A stretch of 64,000 nt of DNA from Hemerocallis citrina. Lineage: Eukaryota; Streptophyta; Magnoliopsida; Asparagales; Asphodelaceae. Each line of letters opens with the position of its first letter. The stretch's first letter is position 1. This document shows, in pieces, positions 11,043 to 21,817 of this stretch. The position numbers were made by a program, and so were the translations under genes. The stretch lies in assembly GCA_017893485.1 (NCBI GenBank), contig CM030366.1, forward strand, positions 106,055,796 to 106,119,795. The letters run 5' to 3'. The notes under the pieces are model-generated. The model did not search any database, had not been told where the DNA came from, and was given only the letters and a program-made list of their open reading frames with translations.

Positions 11043-12250
11043 CTAACCCTCCCCGTTTAGAAATTTGATGAGGTGCTCTGCGTTCCAGGGCCTCTTGATA
11101 GCCTTGCCTCCCGGGTCAGTTTGGCGGTATGTGTCCGGGTGTACGGCATCAGATACCTTGTATGGGCCTTCCCAGTTTGGAACCAGCTTCCTCTTTTGGC
11201 CGGAGTTGGATATCGCCAGCTTCCGGAGGATGAGGTCCCCGAGCTTGATGTTGGTGGGACGCACCTTTTTATTGTAGAACCTCTTGATCCTCTACTGGTA
11301 GGTGTTCCTTTGAATTGCGAACTTCTTCCTGACCTCGTCTATGAGATCTAGGTTGGCACGTAGCTGTGCCGAGTTGCTTGCTTCATCGAAAGCCATGATC
11401 CGGGGCGAAGGGATCCTAATCTCCAGGGGGATAACAGCATCTGCGCCGTATGTTAGATTAAATGGCGACTCTCCCGTGGGGATTCTCTTTGGCGTTCGGT
11501 GGGCCCAGAGAATGCTCGGCAGCTCATCGACCCATAACCCCTTGGAAGAGTTATCGAGTCGTTTCTTGAGACCATCAAGGATTTGGCGGTTCGCGTTCTC
11601 GACCTGGCCGTTTGACTGTGGGTGGGCACACCAAAGAAAAGCGCTGCTGGATACCGAGATCTTCACAGAACTGTCAGAAATTTTTACTCGTGAATTGGGT
11701 CCCATTGGCTGTAATGAGCACCTGTGGGATCCCGAATCGGCAGACGATGTGTTTCTAGAAAAACTATTGGGCCTGCTGCTCGGTGATCGTGGTTAGTGGC
11801 TCAGCCTCGATCCACTTTGTGAAGTAGTCAATTGCCACTATGAGAAACTTTTGTTGGCCCATTGCCTTTGAAAATGGGCCTACCAGATCCATCCCCCACA
11901 TCGCAAAGGGGGTCAGACTGGTCAGGGAATGGAGGTTCACTTGTGGAGCCCTTTTCACAGGGGAGAACCGTTGATAGGAGCCATACTTCTTGACCAGGGC
12001 GAGGGCATCTTATAGCATTGTGGGCCAGTAATACCCGTGATTCAAAGCCTTTCGCGCGAGCGAGCTGCTTCCCATATGGCACCCTCTGATTCCCTCATGC
12101 AGCTCCTTGAAAGCGTACTTTGCTTTATAGGGGGTTAGGCAGCGGAGGTAGGGTCTTCCGTCCGTCGTTGTGTATGACCTTTTGAGAAGGGTCTCGTTGA
12201 TCATGGCCAACCTTTCTGAACTGACCCTGACCCATCTTGCTTCAGCTCGG
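11043..12250 (-). pseudogene. Integrase region of Tat element 1
   Basis: Read leftward. The zinc-binding region lies at about 12,210-11,970, with ELHEGIRGCH kept but the CxxC pair changed to Tyr-x-x-Tyr (codons at 11,983-11,985 and 11,974-11,976). The catalytic core at about 11,920-11,580 has WGMDLVGPF with the first Asp. The second Asp is replaced by Ala (ITANGTQF, codon at 11,707-11,709). The Glu is kept in HPQSNGQVENAN. A GPY-type C-terminal segment (NWEGPYKVSD) follows, and the frame ends with TAG at 11,043-11,045. Frame changes break it near 11,700, 11,800 and 12,000. Loss of a catalytic Asp and of the zinc ligands means no active integrase. Confidence 0.88.
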
Positions 12251-12322
12251 TCTTCGGGGAGCTCTCCCTTGATTAGGAACTTCTTGATAGGAGTGGTCCA
12301 ATCATCAGGATGAGCTCCATAT

Positions 12323-13280
12323 TCAATGCAGAGAGTCTCGGGGGAAGTCAGTACTCGGCTTTAGGAGTACTTCGATCAGGAAAGTGCGATCGAGGCCCTC
12401 GAAGGACGAGGAAGCTAACTTCGACAGGGTGTCAGTTTGGGCGTTCTGTTCCCTGGGGATCCTTAAGACGGTCGACTCATCGAAGGGTGTCAATAGCCGT
12501 TGGACCACAGCCAGGTACATGATCATTCGATCATCACGGGCCTCGTACTCTCTAGTGATCTAGTTGACCACGAGCTGAGAGTCGCTGAAGGCCCTGATCT
12601 GTCTGGCACCGGCCTGATATGCCAGGGTGAGTCCGGTGATCATGGCCTCGTACTCAGCCTCGTTGTTAGAGGCCGGAAAGTTGAGGTGGAGACAATATTG
12701 AAGGAGGAAACCTTCGGGACCCCGTAGAATGATACCCGCACCACTCCCCGCTTCGAAGGAAGAGCCATCGACATAAACTTCCCGCGTTTGGTCGGCTTCC
12801 TTGCTTTCGGGTTGCTCGGAGATGGTGCATTCCATGATGAACTCGGCGAGGGCCTGCCATTTGATGGCCGTCCTTGGCTGATAGCCGATGTCGTATTGAC
12901 TGAGCCCGATCAACCATTTAACCAATTGTCCCGAGCTCTCGGGCTTGTAGAGCATGGACTTCAGAGGCTAGTCCGTGAGCACCTGAATCGAATGCGCCTG
13001 AAAATAAGGACGGAACTTCCGCGCGGCCATGACTAAGGCATATGCTACCTACTCCATTTTGGAATCTGGTCTCGGCGGTGAGCAGAACCTTGCTTACATA
13101 GTACAATGGCTTTTGGACTCCGTCCTCCACTCGAATGAGGATAGCGCTGAGCACATTTTCCGAAGCCGATAGGTAAAGCCAGAGGGGCTCACCTGGTTCG
13201 GGCTTGCTGAGGAGAGGAGGGTTGGCGAGGTACTCTTTCAATTGGTCGAACGCCTCCTGTTGCTGAGTGCCCTATTCAAA
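12323..13280 (-). pseudogene. RNase H and archaeal-type RNase H region of Tat element 1
   Basis: The retroelement RNase H lies at about 13,241-12,900 (KPEPGEPLWLYLSASENVLS then KPLYYVSKVLL), with a frameshift near 13,050. A second RNase H follows at about 12,790-12,560 with VYVDGSS, NEAEYEA and SDSQLVVN, the three acidic blocks of the archaeal-type RNase H that marks the Tat lineage. The following stretch to 12,323 carries IPREQNAQTDTLSKLA, the usual end of that domain. An in-frame stop lies after SDSQLVVN, near 12,560. Confidence 0.85.
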
Positions 13281-14267
13281 ACCTCCGGTTCCGCACAGAG
13301 CCTTGAAGAATGGGAGAGACTTCTGTCCGGACTTGGAGAGAAAACGGCCGATGGCCGCCAGTCTTCCCGTGAGCCTCTGGACTTCTTTGATGTTTCTGGG
13401 AGGGGCCATGTCTATTATGGCGTGGATTTTTTCGGGGTTCGCCTTGATGTTGCGTTGGCTGACGACGAACCTGAGGAATTTCCCCGAGAAGACGCCGAAC
13501 GCACACTTCACCGGATTGAGTCTTATAATGTGGCTTCTTCCAGGTCGGCAACGTGATCCTGTCCCTGCTGGCTTTTGACGAGCATGTCGTCGACGTACAC
13601 CTCCATGTTGCGACCAATTTGCTCCTTGAAGACACGGTTAACGATCCTCGGATAAGTAGCACTGACATTCTTCAGCCCAAAGGGCATAACCCGGTAGCAA
13701 TAAAGCCCTTAGTCCGTGACGAAGGACGTCTTCGCTATATCAGGTGGGAACATTCAGATCTGGTTGTAGCCTGAGAAGGCATCCATGAAAGAAAGGAGCT
13801 CGTGACCCGATGTAGCATCGATCAGAGCGTCAATGCTGGGGAGGGGGAACGGATTTTTGGGGCACGCCTTGTTGAGGTCGGTAAAGTCTATGCAGATCCT
13901 CCAGCTCCCGCTCGCCTTTCTGACCATTACGACGTTCACCAACCACTCAGGGTAGCTAACTTCTTGTATGAAGCGAGCAGACAAGAGTTTGTCCACCTCC
14001 GCTTTCACCACCTACTGCCACTCCGAGGCGAACTTACATCGCTTCTAGACGATCGGCTTCGAGCCGGGGATCACGTCGAGTTTGTGCATGATCAGGTCTT
14101 CAGAGATGCCGGGCATATCGGAGGTCTTCTAGGCGAAGAGATTGACATTGCAGCGAATACAGTCGATCAGGACAGATTTGAGGTTGGGAGCAAGGGAGCA
14201 GCTCACTCGGAACCACTTCGACGCATCCCCTACTTCGAACGAGACCTCTTTTAACTCGTCTGCCAGC
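13272..14267 (-). pseudogene. Reverse transcriptase region of Tat element 1
   Basis: Fingers and palm begin near 14,011 with AEVDKLLSARFIQEV and continue through WRICIDFTDLNKACP and DAFSGYNQI. The catalytic box VYVDDMLVK lies at about 13,575-13,603. The thumb/connection segment (NPEKIHAIIDMAPPRNIKEV) lies near 13,440-13,360. A stop follows FVTD near 13,710 and at least two frame changes occur between 13,510 and 13,670. The YVDD catalytic aspartates themselves are intact. Confidence 0.87.
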
Positions 14268-16461
14268 TCAGGTTCCAGCTAACTTCTTTCGGGCTGTAGC
14301 TCGACGGCATCCACGGAGAACACACCACCCCCGATTGCCGTCATATAACACGATCATGCCACTTCTTGGTTTCCTCGGACAACTCCGACGCCTGACTTGG
14401 TGGGGAATTTCAGCTTTTTGTGGTAGGCCAAGGGAACCGCCTGGAAGGAGCAGAGTCCGGGTCGGCCGGGGATGGCGTTGTAGGCAGCCTTGACATTTAC
14501 AACCATGAAGTCCATCGACTCGGTCCGCCTGTGTGGGTTCGTACCGGCGGTGACATCTAAGGTCATGATACCTCGATTGGCATCGGGAACCGGAGAACCC
14601 GTGCAGGGTGTACCCGGCTGGCTTCAGCTTATCCCGGGAGAGCTTTAGGTTCTCGAATGCCTCCAGGAAGACGATGTTTACCGAGCTCCCGTTGTCCACG
14701 AGGATTCGACGGGCCTCGAAGTTCGCCATGTTAAGGCTGACGACGAGCGCATCGTATTGCGGGAGCCAAACTCCCTCCAGGTCTTCCCCAGAGAAGGAGA
14801 CAGGGAGTTGCTGGACTTGAGGGGAGAGGGGGCCCTGGATGGCGTTGAACCCTCGAACGAATGCCTTGCGGGAAGTGTTAGACTCCCCTCCCATGGGCCC
14901 TCCATGGACACAATGCAAGATGGCTTGACCCTCGGGTTCTTCGGGCTCGGGGTCCCGATCGGGATGCTGTCTGAGTGCTCGAAGAGGAGGGGAAGGCCTC
15001 TGATTCCTCGTGTCTCTTTGATCCCGGATGTCTTTTCGTTTGAACTCCCGAAGGTACCCTCGTTGGATGAGGGCCTCGATATCGTCCTTCAGGAGACGGC
15101 AATGGTCGGTGTCGTGCCCGTTGTCTCGGTGGAAGCGGCAGTAGAACCACTGATCCCTATTTTTGTGGTTGTTGGTCAGTCGAGGAGGGAATTGGACGAG
15201 GTCCCTGTCTTCGATTGCTAAGAGGATAGTTGATACGTTCTGCGTCAGCGGAGTGTACCTCTCGAAGCGGGAGACCGGATGGACCCTTTTTGTGATGCCC
15301 CTGGCTTTTGGGACCTTTTTTGTTGGCTCTGCCTCATCGGCCGTGCGTTTCCCCTTCCCAGGGACTTCTTTGGAGTCCTTTGGATTCAGGGCCTCCTCGG
15401 CCCGGATGTACTTTTCGACCCGATTGAGGAGGTCAGGGAAATCGATCGGAGGCTTCTTCGCCAGGGATGCCTTCAGCTGACCATGCCGGACGTTGTGCCA
15501 GAATGCTGCCAAGGTGACCCCTGGGTTGAGGGAGGAGACCGACCTCGCCTCTGTGGTGAACCTTTGGACGAACAGCAGGAGCAACTCCCCTTCCTTCTGT
15601 CGGAGGCTCAGCAGGGACGCACTCGTCTTCTCGGCTTTTCTGCTGGTTACGAAGTGGGTGAGGAAGTTGCCCTCCAGTTGGTCGAAAGAGTAAATGGAGC
15701 CGGAGGGGAGCGTAGAGAACCATTCCCAAGCCAGACCCCGGAGGGTGGCGGGAAAGGCGCGGCACAGGAGGGGATCCGATGCGCTATGAATCATCATAAG
15801 GGTCTTGAAGCCCTCCATGTGATCCGCAGGATCACCCTCGCCGTCATAAGTATCGGATTATGGTAGGCAGAAATTTTGGGGTATTTCTGCTAGCAGGATT
15901 GCGGTGGAGAAAGGAGGTCGGGTCGGCCTGTGGCCCTAAGCCGGCCTCGGGCCACCGTCGCCGAAGTGGTCGAGGCGGTCCTCCATTTCTTGGAGGCATT
16001 TCAGGACGTCATCGTCATACTCCGACGGGACTGTCGAGCCGCGGGACGCGCTGGCCTCGACATCCGAATGCGAGTGAGAGCGGTGGAGTGTCTCGTCGAT
16101 GGGGGTCCCCCGGATAGCCTCCATGATCTTTTTCCGGAAGTCTTGGAACTCCTGGTGGGTGACCGGAGCTCGTTCAGCCTGGTTACGTTGGGGCGGTGGC
16201 CTCCGACCGATGCGGCTGAGCGCCGACTCCCGCCCTTGGGGCGGAGGTCTGGTGTTAGTTCAAGACCGAGTTGGAAGCGGCCCCTCCCCTAGTCCGGCTT
16301 GCCTGTCGATTCTGGATGACTTCGCACAGGTCAGGTACGACCGATTGAGAGGCACCCAACTGGTGTCCGAGGCTGATACCCGGATTGTTGGATCCATGAG
16401 TGTCAGCGAGGACGTTCTGGCGACGCGTAGAGGTGACAGCTCTCCTGGCCTTGGGTGCCAT
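14268..16461 (-). pseudogene. gag-protease region of Tat element 1
   Basis: The likely start is ATG at 16,461 (MAPKARR), matching the MAPKAKR start of element 2. Frame breaks interrupt about 16,255-15,820. The longest open piece is 15,818-14,268, 516 codons. It has the gag core (LRGLAWEWFSTLPSGSI, FDQLEGNFLTHFVTSRK), the short zinc motif YCRFHRDNGHDTDHC, and the protease box ILVDNGSSVNIV at about 14,720-14,680. After about 14,590 this frame is wrong; the true continuation is in the frame at 14,566-14,354 (MTLDVTAGT, FMVVNVKAAYN). Confidence 0.85.
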
Positions 16462-16520
16462 GTGAGCTCGGATTGACGGGATACCATTGATGGCTGGGCT
16501 CGGGCCGGTGTCCGCACCTT

Positions 16521-16540
16521 GTTCCCACAGACGGCGCCAA
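16521..16540 (-). other. Primer binding site of Tat element 1
   Basis: On the minus strand the sequence directly after the 5' LTR reads ttggcgccgtctgtgggaa. The tgg start pairs with the CCA end of a tRNA, and the phrase is the conserved primer-site sequence of Tat-type elements. Element 2 has the same phrase with one change and element 3 a diverged form. Confidence 0.82.
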
Positions 16541-16896
16541 CCTTATGCGGTTTGTTTTTGGGGGGTGGCTGCACCAAATGTGAGTTCTTCTCGATTTGTA
16601 TTTTTGTAGAAGCTTCAGTACGGATGGTATGCCTGACCCTCAGCTGAGGGACCCAATCAGGAGAAGAGGCAGGAGTGAGGTGGAAATCGGATGCTCGGCT
16701 TGGAGCTGGAGGCTCAACTCGGATCTGGAAGCTCAGATCCGGGAGTCTCGTGTACCTGCACTCAGCCTAGAAACACCAGGGTTGGTCCCGGTGGCATGCC
16801 CTCCAACGATCTAGTCAGTCAATGAAGGAGAGTAACAGTAACTAGGGTTTGAAAGGGGAAAAGATTGATTACCTTTGGAAGGGGTAGGGGGCCTGA

Positions 16897-16904
16897 TATT
16901 TATA
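16897..16904 (-). promoter_or_regulatory. TATA box in the 5' LTR of Tat element 1
   Basis: TATAAATA on the minus strand, followed by tcaggcccc. It is conserved at the same place in the 3' LTR (near 5,618-5,625) and in the LTRs of element 2 (41,204-41,211), so it is the likely core promoter of this LTR family. Confidence 0.6.
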
Positions 16905-16929
16905 GAAAAAGCCAACCGGGTCTAGACCC

Positions 16930-17722
16930 TGTAACGCCCCGCCCCAATACTCAGACAATTTTAACATTTTTAGAATACAAATTAGATACTATGTAGTACA
17001 ACTGCCCACCACAGGCTGCCTCTCAAAAGGTGATTAACCAATTAGGTGACTCTTGATCATAGGCAATTATATTTATACTCAAATTAGTTTTTGTATACTT
17101 CCCATGTGGAACTAAATTTCTCAAATCCTTCTCAATTTTCTCAAATACCGCGCAGACCAGTCGACTGCTAATACTACCAGTTGACTGTTCGTTGAAAACC
17201 TAGGGTATTACATACACCCCACCTTTAGGAATCAGCGTCCTCGCTGAGTACGGGACACACATCTAGTGTAGGATCCGCCTTTCTAGCCGTTGTAGAATAG
17301 TCCTCGATCCCACGAAATGTGTAGAAACACCCGGTACATACAAATGCACCCTGCCTATCCGGAGAATCATCTCCCTGCCATGAACTAGATCATAGGCCCT
17401 CTTCTACACTCGGTGTCGAAAGTCAGCTCTGATACCATTTGTAACGCCCCGCCCCAATACTCAGACAATTTTAATATTTTTAGAATACAAATTAGATACT
17501 ATGTAGTACAACTGCCCACCACAGGCTGCCTCTCAAAAGGTGGTTAACCAATTAGGTGACTCTTGATCATAGGCAATTATATTTATACTCAAGTTAGTTT
17601 TTGTATACTTCCCATGTGGGACTAAATTTCTCAAATCCTTCTCAATTTTCTCAAATACCGCGCAGACCAGTCGACTACTAATACTACAAGTCGACTGTTC
17701 GTTGAAAACCTGGGGTATTACA
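16930..17722 (-). mobile_element. TRIM (terminal-repeat retrotransposon in miniature), 793 bp
   Basis: Two 282-bp direct repeats, 16,930-17,211 and 17,441-17,722, both start TGTAACGCCCCG and end TATTACA; I count about eight differences between them (about 97% identity). They enclose 229 bp. The target duplication gaccc lies at 16,925-16,929 and 17,723-17,727 and matches the unbroken partner LTR. The minus strand carries tggtatcagagc (about 17,427-17,438), complementary to the 3' end of initiator tRNA-Met, directly after the right repeat. A purine tract aaaggtggggtgta (17,212-17,225) lies directly before the left repeat. The element is therefore in minus orientation and non-coding. Confidence 0.95.
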
Positions 17723-17953
17723 GACCCATTTGGGGCCAGGTCTGGACTCGGTTGCCCGTGGGCCTGACGTGGCGGAAGCCCAAGTGGTATATGGCTGACG
17801 TGGCACGGGTCCGGGGTGGTTTAGGGCTGACGTGGTGGAGGTCTGGGTGGTTTTCAGGCTGACGTGGTAGATCCGAATGATTCGGTGGTGAACGCCTTTT
17901 GAGGAGATCCTGTGACCCAGGAGGGACCACATCATCTGACCCATATCAAGAAT

Positions 17954-19188
17954 ACTTTTTAGTTGTACTTAAGATAGGATTCAAGGGTTCTTGCATGGAG
18001 AGGTAAACCTGCAAGGATATAGGTGCCAACCCCACTAAGGAGATGTGAGAAATCCTCCCAAGTGTTGTAGGTGAAAACTCCTCTCAGCAGCGGCGCAAAG
18101 TTCTCGACATGAAGAACACCGTTGTAAAGATTATATGTTGGCTCCATTTTGAGCAAGGCCATTTTTAGTGAGATCCTATGGTCAGAGGTCCTTAGGAGTA
18201 TAATAGGGAAGGGTTTCCAAACCACCAATAATTCTTGGTGTTCTGTGATTTGATTCTCATATACTTTAATTACTACTAGTATCAGACACGTGCACACGTG
18301 CACGTGGAAAAAAATTGAAGGATAATGAAAAGGGTAAGAAGAAAATAATTTCCAAACCGATCTACTTTCAAAAATATTTACAAAACAGGACCACTTTTTA
18401 AAATATTTACCAAAATTAGTCCATAATTAAAAAGAAAATAATTTTCAAACTGATCCACTTTCGAAAAGTATTTACCAAACAGGTTCACTTTCGAAAATAT
18501 TTACCAAAGTAACCCAACCCGTGCGTTGCACGGGTTGGGTTACTGACCTGGGTTACTGACTAAGGGGCTCTCCCATTATAGTAGTGGAGATCTGATTCTT
18601 TCCATTTATTTCATCTACCCCTTTCAATTTGCACTCGGTCACTTATTACTAATTGAATTTTGTGATTCATTATAAGTAGACTAGTATTTTTCACGTACGA
18701 TGCACGTTTTGATAAGAGTTGGAGGATTTTCATGTTTGATATATATGGTAAGAAATAGTTTTGGAGTTGGACATGCTTTGCACGTAATTGGAAAAAATAT
18801 TTTGAAGGAAATGCTATAATTTGTACGTGCAATGCGTGTATTTATAAGTAGAATTTGACTTGTACATACAACTTATGTATATGTTTAGTGTTAAAAAAAT
18901 ATTATAAAATTGTTTTGCATGTTTTAAATAGGTGAATTTTTTTTATTTGTTTATTTTTGTTGTAATTAATGGGAGAGTTGGAGTTGCACATGCAACACAT
19001 GGGTTTGTATGTTGACAAATGACAACCCCAACTCTCTCATTATAATATTAGAGATTGCTAAATTTTAATTTGTTGACTAAGTTTATTATTAATTTGTGGA
19101 CTAAGTTTATTTATAATCAAACTTAACCACACATTTAGAATGTACAACCTTTCACACGCATTTTATATGTTGAATAACCAGTTACTGT
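17954..19188. other. AT-rich intergenic DNA, no gene recognised
   Basis: Repeated short phrases such as cactttcgaaaatatttacc occur four times, imperfectly, at 18,360-18,500. A perfect 17-bp-arm hairpin lies at 18,508-18,544. The phrase ctctcc/tcattataataNtagagat occurs near 18,570 and 19,035. The 114-codon frame at 17,959-18,303 (minus) matches no family I know. The last 75 bases belong to the dispersed repeat also seen at 3,930, and actgt at 19,184-19,188 is the left target duplication of element 2. Confidence 0.6.
18508..18544. repeat. Perfect inverted repeat, 17-bp arms, 3-nt loop
   Basis: The left arm 18,508-18,524 starts agtaacccaacc, the loop is gtt, and the right arm 18,528-18,544 is its exact reverse complement. 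It sits at the edge of an AT-rich segment. It could be a terminal or subterminal hairpin of a small DNA element, but no matching second end was found. Confidence 0.85.
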
Positions 19189-19706
19189 TGATGTTGTTTG
19201 TTTTTGGAGTGTGGGGGCAACATGTGTGAATTCTTGTAATTTAGGTAGCGGAAGATATAGTACTGGCATCAAACCATTCCTAGCCCGTAGGGTCGGCTCG
19301 GGGGTAGCATGAGAGAGGTGGAGGCCGTGCGCTCGGCTAAGATCAGTAGCTCGGCTCGGATATTTGATGCTCGGCTCGGACTCTTGTACCTACACACTGC
19401 CTAGGAACACCGGGAGAAGTCATGGTGACAGGCCCTCCGACGATCTAGTCAGTCACTGAGAAAGCAACAGTAGTTAGGGTTCAGGTGGGGAAAATTTTAT
19501 TACCTTCAGAAGTGAGGAGGGGGTCTGATATTTATAGGTAGGGGTAAATGGGGCTGAGACTCTAACAAACCGGGTCGGACCCGTTCGCCCGTGAGCCTGA
19601 ATGGGCTGAAGCCCGTTTGACTCGTTTTGACTTTGATGATCACAGGGGAGAGAAGTCTGAGGAGATCTGGTGGTTCAGATGGGGCCACGTCACTTGCCCC
19701 ATATTA
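19189..19706 (-). repeat. 3' LTR of Tat element 2
   Basis: 518 bp, plus-strand start tgatgttgtttg and end ccccatatta. Its partner ends ccccatatca, so the LTR-terminal TG is altered in this copy. A minus-strand tataaata lies near 19,530. Confidence 0.9.
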
Positions 19707-19994
19707 GGAGCCCTCCACTCCTTGAGGGCGGCGTAAGCCAGCCGTGGAGGAGTAGTCTGTCCCCACCGGAAGAGTGGAGCGGTGTGTCTGTAGAGTATGA
19801 CTCGTAGCTTCTTGAAGTGGTAAGTGGGGTAGAACGAAGGAGATCCTCTGAAAAAAGAGACGTTAAGGGTCAGGGACCGATGATCGGGAGCCAAATGCCG
19901 AGAGCCGAAATGAGCCTGTGTGGGCCAAAAATTTGGCTCAAGGTTTATGAACAGCGCTTCGAAGGTCGAGCGTCGAGCTCCTATGCGCTCGGAT
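19707..19994. other. Spacer between 3' LTR and array E
   Basis: Begins ggagccctccactcc, which is purine-rich on the minus strand and sits where the polypurine tract should be; element 1 has the same arrangement. The remainder is non-coding and grades into degenerate units of array E. Confidence 0.5.
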
Positions 19995-21817
19995 GCCGAG
20001 GCTTACTGCCGAGCGTCGAGCCCCAAAGATTGTAGTGAAAGCTAAGGGGTGGCTCGAGGTTACTACCGAGCGTCGAGCCCCCCAGTTTGAGAAAGCTTGG
20101 GGGTGGCTCGGAATCTCTATCGAGTGTCGAGCTCCAAGCTTGTTGTAAAAGCTAGGGTGTGACTCGGAATCGCTACCGAGCGTCGAACCCCTAAGCTTGT
20201 TGTAAAAGCTAGGGGTGGCTCGAGGTCAATGCTGAGCATCGATCCCCCCAGCTAGCTGTAACAGCTAGAGGGTGGCTTGGAATTGTTGCCGAGCGTCGAG
20301 CCCCCAAGATTGTTGTAAAAGCTAGGGGATGGCTCGAGGTCAATGCCGAGCGTCGAGCCCCCCAGCTTGCTGTAAAAGCCAGGGGATGGTTCGAGGTTAC
20401 TGCCGAGAGTCGAGCACCCCAGCTTGCTATAAAGCCTAGGGTAGGGGATGGCTCGGGATCGCTACCGACCGTCGAGCCCCCAAGTTTGCTGTAGAAGCTA
20501 GGGGATGGCTTGAGGTCATTGCCGAGTGTCGAGCCCCCAGTTTGAGAAATCTTGGGGGTGACTCAGAATCTCAGCCAAGCGTCAAGCTCCAAGCTTGCTG
20601 TAAAAGCTAGGGGGTAGCTCGAAATCGCTACCGAGCGTCGAAACCCTAAGCTTGTTGTAAAATCTAGGGGGTGGCTCGAGGTCAATGCCGAGCGTTGAGC
20701 CCCCCAGCCGGCTGTAATAGCTAGGGGGTGGCTCGGAATTTCTATCGAGCGTCGAGCCCCCAAGCCTGTTGTAAAAGCTAGGGGATGGCTCGAGGTCACT
20801 GCCGAGCGTCGAGCCCCCCAGCTTGCTGTAAAAGCCAGGGGATGGTTCAAGGTCACTACCGAGCATCGAGCACTCTAGCTTGCTGAAAAAGCTATAAGAT
20901 GGCTCGGGATCGCTACCGACCGTCGAGCCCCGAAGTTTGCTGTAGAAGCTAGGGGATGGCTCGAGGTCACTGCCGAGCGTCGAGCACTCCAGCTTGCTAT
21001 AAAAGCTAGGGGATGGCTCGGGATCTCTACCGACCTTCGAGCCCCCAAGCTTGCTGTAAAAGCTAGGGGATGGCTTGAGGTCACTACCGAGCGTCGAGCC
21101 CCCCAGCTTGTTGTAAAAGCCAGGGGGTGGCTCGGGATCGCTACCGACTGTCGAGCCCCCAAGCTTGCTATAAAAGCTAGGGGATGGCTCGGGATTGCTA
21201 CCGACCGTTGAGCCCCCAAGCTTGCTGTAAAAGTTAGGGAATGGCTAGAGGTCAGTGCCGAGCATCGAGCACCCCAGCTTGCTGTAAAAGCTAGGGGATG
21301 GGTCAGGATTGCTACCGGCTGTCGAGACCCTAAGTTTACTGTAGAAGCTAGGGAATAGCTCGAGGGCACTGCTGAGCATCCAGCACTCCAGCTTTCTGTA
21401 AAAGGCAGGGGATGGCTCGGGATCGCTACCGACCGTCAAGCCCCCAAGCTTGTTATAAAAGCTAGGGGTTGGCTCGAGGTCATTGCCGAGTGTCGAGCCC
21501 CCCAGCTTGCTGTAAAAGCTAAGGGGTGGCTCGGGATCACTACCAACCATCGAGCCCCCAAGCTTGCTGTAAAAGCTAGGGGATGGCTCGGGATTGCTAA
21601 CAACCGTCGAGCCCCCAAGCTTGCTGTAAAATCTAAAGGATGGCTCAGGTCACTGCCGAGTGTCGAGCACTCCAGCTCATGGTAAAAACTAGGGGATGGC
21701 TCGGGATCGCTACCGACCATCGAGCCACCTAAGCTTGCTGTAAAAGCTAGGGGATGGCTCGAGGTCACTGCCGAGCGTCGAGCATCCCAGCTTGCTGTAA
21801 AAGCTAGGGAATTGCTC
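19995..21817. repeat. Tandem array E, 57-bp unit, about 32 copies
   Basis: The unit combines ggctcgaggtcactgccgag, gcgtcgagcccc, cagcttgctgtaaaagc and taggggat. Two subtypes tend to alternate: one with ctcgaggtcactgccgagcg and one with ctcgggatcgctaccgaccg, giving a diffuse 114-bp dimer. Because 57 is 19 codons, long minus-strand frames of a 19-residue repeat (core HPLAFTAS) stay open. The array ends at the junction with Athila-derived sequence at 21,817/21,818. Confidence 0.93.

Larger units (their letters stand above)
5266..17948 (-). mobile_element. Tat element 1: Ty3/gypsy retrotransposon, full length but decayed
   Basis: This is a complete minus-strand element bounded by the 5-bp target duplication agaat at 5,261-5,265 and 17,949-17,953. 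Order in element sense is 5' LTR (16,543-17,948), primer site, gag, protease, RT, RNase H, archaeal-type RNase H, integrase (ending 11,043), tandem arrays, an antisense frame, another array and the 3' LTR (5,266-5,872). The extra archaeal-type RNase H, the protease motif VDNGSS, the primer-site phrase and the long 3' region are typical of the Tat lineage. Multiple frameshifts, stops and a lost integrase catalytic residue make it non-autonomous. A TRIM sits in its 5' LTR. Confidence 0.93.
16543..17948 (-). repeat. 5' LTR of Tat element 1, split by a TRIM
   Basis: 1,406 bp including the TRIM and one duplicated gaccc; 608 bp without them, matching 5,266-5,872. Its plus-strand right end catatca is followed directly by the target duplication agaat. 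Element-sense transcription would start downstream of the tataaata at 16,897-16,904. Confidence 0.9.

Noticed and set aside
14757..16292. Long plus-strand frames opposite the gag region of Tat element 1 (up to 195 codons)
   Set aside because: They are shadows of the minus-strand gag frame, which has clear gag, zinc and protease motifs.
17959..18303. 114-codon frame on the minus strand between elements 1 and 2
   Set aside because: No recognisable domain, AT-rich composition like its surroundings, and its start lies in a low-complexity cacgtgcacacgtgcacgt stretch. Not supported as a gene.
20563..21768. Minus-strand frames of 94-164 codons with a 19-residue repeat
   Set aside because: They are translations of array E. 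The open frame follows from the 57-bp unit length.
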